Source: Solitalea longa (lineage in GTDB: Bacteria > Bacteroidota > Bacteroidia > Sphingobacteriales > Sphingobacteriaceae). From it: a stretch of 64,000 nucleotides of DNA. The stretch spans positions 62,001 to 126,000 of the forward strand of contig NZ_PQVF01000003.1 of assembly GCF_002920915.1 (NCBI RefSeq), given 5' to 3'. The notes beneath the pieces were generated by a model, which was not told the origin of the DNA, searched no databases, and saw only the letters and a list, made by a program, of their open reading frames with translations. This document shows positions 61,736 to 64,000 of the stretch, in pieces. A program made the translations under genes and the position numbers. Positions within the stretch are counted from its first letter, which is position 1. Every line of letters starts with the position of its first letter.

Positions 61736-64000
61736 CTAATCTCTTTTTAAAGCTCTTTCTGCTTCCTTCTGTAAATCGATGTATTGTTCTTTTCCAACAT
61801 CAACTCCTACTCCTAAAATTGTTCCTCCTTTAAAAGTACCGGGAGTTTTATATTCACTGCTTACCGCATCGCCGCTATCATAGCCTACACAAAGACCATC
61901 GCCAGAAAGGGTAAACTTACCGGGTTGTGTCTTCATTGGTCCTTCAGCCACTACTTTGTCATTAATGTATAGTTTTGCTTTTCCTATTTGCTCTCCATGT
62001 TCACCGGTTTTCTCGCGAATGAACTCCATACCAAGTGTGTATTTTCCAGGAGTCAGTTCAATAGAAGAAACCAGTTGTTGTTCGGGCTTAATACCAAGGA
62101 AGTTATATACATAATAGAGTTTCTTGTTCTTGATAAATAGGGTGTGACCACCAAAACGTGAGCCATGGGCGAAGAGTACACCGGAAGCGGTAGCCTCTTT
62201 AATCTCTACATCAGCTACTATTTTATAAGAACGGCCACGTAAATTCACAGCCACACCTTCCGGCACTGGAGCAGTACCTGGATAATAAACATATCTTTCA
62301 CGAGCCTTTTCTTCGGCTGGTCGTTCAACACCTAATACTTCTACCGCGGTGCGGTCATCCAATGGTAATACCAGGTTTTTATCGGCCTCATCATTCCAGG
62401 CAGCTATTAATTCTTTTAGTTTTTCAGGATTTTCCTTTGCCAGATTTTTAGATTCTGAACGATCAACATTTGTATTATATAACTCCCATACATCCTGATC
62501 AAAATGTCCTTTGCTCGAAAGTGGAGCATGCAAGGTTATAGCCTTCCATCCATCTTTCCAAATGGCACGGGTACCCAACATGGCATAATACTGAATATGC
62601 TTTTGAGTAGGATCATCGGGTTTAGCATCAAATGTGTAACGCATTGATACCCCTGAAAGTGGGTACTGCCCAACACCTCTATACACATTTGGCATTTGAA
62701 GACCACAGATATCTAATATAGTTGGAACTATATCGGTAGAATGATGATACTGATTTCGTATTTCGCCATGGGCCTTAATGCCTTTCGGCCATGAGATTAC
62801 TAATGGATCACAAGTACCACCGGCATATTCGCTGTATCTTTTAAACATTTTAAATGGAGTGGAAAAGGCTGCAGCCCATCCTGTTGGATAATGTTCATAA
62901 GTATCAGGCCCGCCCATTTTATCGATGTATTTTAAATTCTCTGATAACTCATCCGGATAACCATTAAAGAATTTATTTTCATTCACCGAGCCATTAGGTG
63001 AACCTTCTCCTGAAGCACCATTATCGGCCGCATAAATCACAACGGTATTTTCTAATTGACCGGTTTTTTCTAAATAATCGATAATACGGCCAACCTGTGC
63101 GTCGGTATATTCCGAAAAACCTGCATACACTTCCGCCAAACGTGAGAATAATTTCTTTTCATCTGGCTTTAACTCATTCCACGGCCGAACAAAATCGCCG
63201 GCAACAGCAACATTTGGTGGTAATGGGTTAAAATTTGTAAGATCAGTGCCTTTGGTGATAATTCCTTTTTCGATCATACGTGGAAGCACCCATTTTCGAT
63301 ACGCATCATAACCTTCATCAAATTTACCTTTGTACTTGGCGATGTATTCGGCAGGAGCATGATGTGGTGCATGATTTGCACCAGGACAAAACCACATAAA
63401 CCATGGTTTAGATGGATTGGTAGCTTTTTGGTCGCGAATGTATTCTAATGCTTTATCCGTCAAATCCTTGGACAAATGATACCCCTCTTCAGGTCCGTAT
63501 TTAGCTTCTGTAAAATGATTGTCTTCAACCAGATCGGGATACCACTGATTGGTTTCTCCTCCCAGAAAACCATAGTAACGATCGAAACCTAATTGTAAGG
63601 GCCATTGTTTACGACTTGCACCCGAAGCCACGTCCTGTTCCGGAACATTGTGATTTTTCCCGATCCAGAACGTACTCCAACCATTATCCTGCAGTATCTG
63701 TCCAATGGTTGCGCATTGTTCGGGTATACGACCATGGGCGCCTGGGAACCCATTAGCAGCCTCCGTAATGGCGGCATTACCAGTAAGGTGATGATTACGA
63801 CCGGTCAATAAGGTAGAACGGGTTGGTGAGCAAAGTGCTGTAGTATGCCATTGAGTATAGATTAACCCGTTATCGGCTAGTTTTTGAAGTGTGGGCATAT
63901 TAATGCCTCCGCCAAATGGCGACCAGGCCGCCAGCCCGGTATCATCATATAAAACGAAGAGTACATTTGGTGAACCTTCCGGAGCTTTTTTAGGTGTGTA
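61736..64000 (-). CDS. Arylsulfatase, formylglycine-dependent, N-terminus beyond the window
   Basis: The frame is open to the right edge, so the gene starts outside the window; 754 residues are visible. VLFVLYDDTGLAAWSPFGG contains the metal-binding aspartates, and ALCSPTRSTLLTGRN has the C-x-P-x-R formylglycine motif. The C-terminal beta domain and overall layout resemble the sulfatase at 56836. It is convergent with the secreted protein gene and so not in the susC operon, but probably serves the same sulfated-substrate pathway. Confidence 0.92.
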   Translation of the reverse strand, partial: YTPKKAPEGSPNVLFVLYDDTGLAAWSPFGGGINMPTLQKLADNGLIYTQWHTTALCSPTRSTLLTGRNHHLTGNAAITEAANGFPGAHGRIPEQCATIGQILQDNGWSTFWIGKNHNVPEQDVASGASRKQWPLQLGFDRYYGFLGGETNQWYPDLVEDNHFTEAKYGPEEGYHLSKDLTDKALEYIRDQKATNPSKPWFMWFCPGANHAPHHAPAEYIAKYKGKFDEGYDAYRKWVLPRMIEKGIITKGTDLTNFNPLPPNVAVAGDFVRPWNELKPDEKKLFSRLAEVYAGFSEYTDAQVGRIIDYLEKTGQLENTVVIYAADNGASGEGSPNGSVNENKFFNGYPDELSENLKYIDKMGGPDTYEHYPTGWAAAFSTPFKMFKRYSEYAGGTCDPLVISWPKGIKAHGEIRNQYHHSTDIVPTILDICGLQMPNVYRGVGQYPLSGVSMRYTFDAKPDDPTQKHIQYYAMLGTRAIWKDGWKAITLHAPLSSKGHFDQDVWELYNTNVDRSESKNLAKENPEKLKELIAAWNDEADKNLVLPLDDRTAVEVLGVERPAEEKARERYVYYPGTAPVPEGVAVNLRGRSYKIVADVEIKEATASGVLFAHGSRFGGHTLFIKNKKLYYVYNFLGIKPEQQLVSSIELTPGKYTLGMEFIREKTGEHGEQIGKAKLYINDKVVAEGPMKTQPGKFTLSGDGLCVGYDSGDAVSSEYKTPGTFKGGTILGVGVDVGKEQYIDLQKEAERALKRD

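Overview
The window looks like the chromosome of a Bacteroidota species, most likely a Sphingobacteriaceae-type organism (Pedobacter/Solitalea-like). This rests on the SusC/SusD pair next to a sulfatase, the DUF4199, DUF2520, DUF6624 and BatA-type proteins, the low GC content, many start sites without a Shine-Dalgarno sequence, and -7 promoter boxes of the form TAnnTTTG. Nothing in the sequence fixes the genus.

Layout. 1-3.9 kb: the end of a glutamate dehydrogenase gene, a word-like intergenic repeat, and cytochrome c maturation genes ccmE and ccmF. 4-7.6 kb: a DUF2520 Rossmann protein, a 2Fe-2S ferredoxin, iscX, kdsC, maf and a Ppx/GppA phosphatase. 7.8-12.4 kb: a NatAB-like ABC exporter, a secreted DUF6624 protein and a membrane acyltransferase. 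12.4-18.5 kb: dnaJ-grpE, ftsE with a small partner gene, an acyl-CoA reductase divergent from a ferredoxin, an NlpC/P60 hydrolase and a class II amidotransferase. 18.6-22.2 kb: a GH20 hexosaminidase and a WD40 protein.

22.2-30.8 kb is a complete histidine operon on the minus strand, hisG-D-C-B-H-A-F-IE. It is preceded by a short ORF encoding a 24-residue leader peptide with 11 histidines. Three successive gene junctions carry insertions. The hisA-hisF junction has a DUF559 endonuclease-like gene bounded by about 28-bp terminal inverted repeats and fused in frame to HisF. The hisH-hisA junction has a hicAB toxin-antitoxin pair. The hisB-hisH junction has a 119-bp internally deleted relative of the DUF559 element, which has replaced the start codon of HisH. 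This element pair is the best candidate for an undescribed mobile system here.

30.9-45 kb: an L,D-transpeptidase, a BatA-like membrane protein, a dihydroorotase homologue that has lost its catalytic residues, an acidic protein of unknown function, DUF4199, two glycosyltransferases, a GH3-family protein, a four-helix-bundle gene broken by one nonsense codon, dxr, rseP, hscB and a tRNA-Leu(CAA). 45-51.6 kb: a thioredoxin-like lipid/periplasm-facing protein, an ABC-F ATPase, a DUF1508 protein, an AHSA1 protein and an MltF-like lytic transglycosylase. 52-64 kb: a susC-susD-sulfatase operon, an unknown helical protein, a possible small RNA with a duplicated promoter, a low-complexity secreted protein, and a second sulfatase running off the right edge. 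The last region suggests uptake and desulfation of a sulfated glycan, but no glycoside hydrolase or dedicated regulator is visible beside it.
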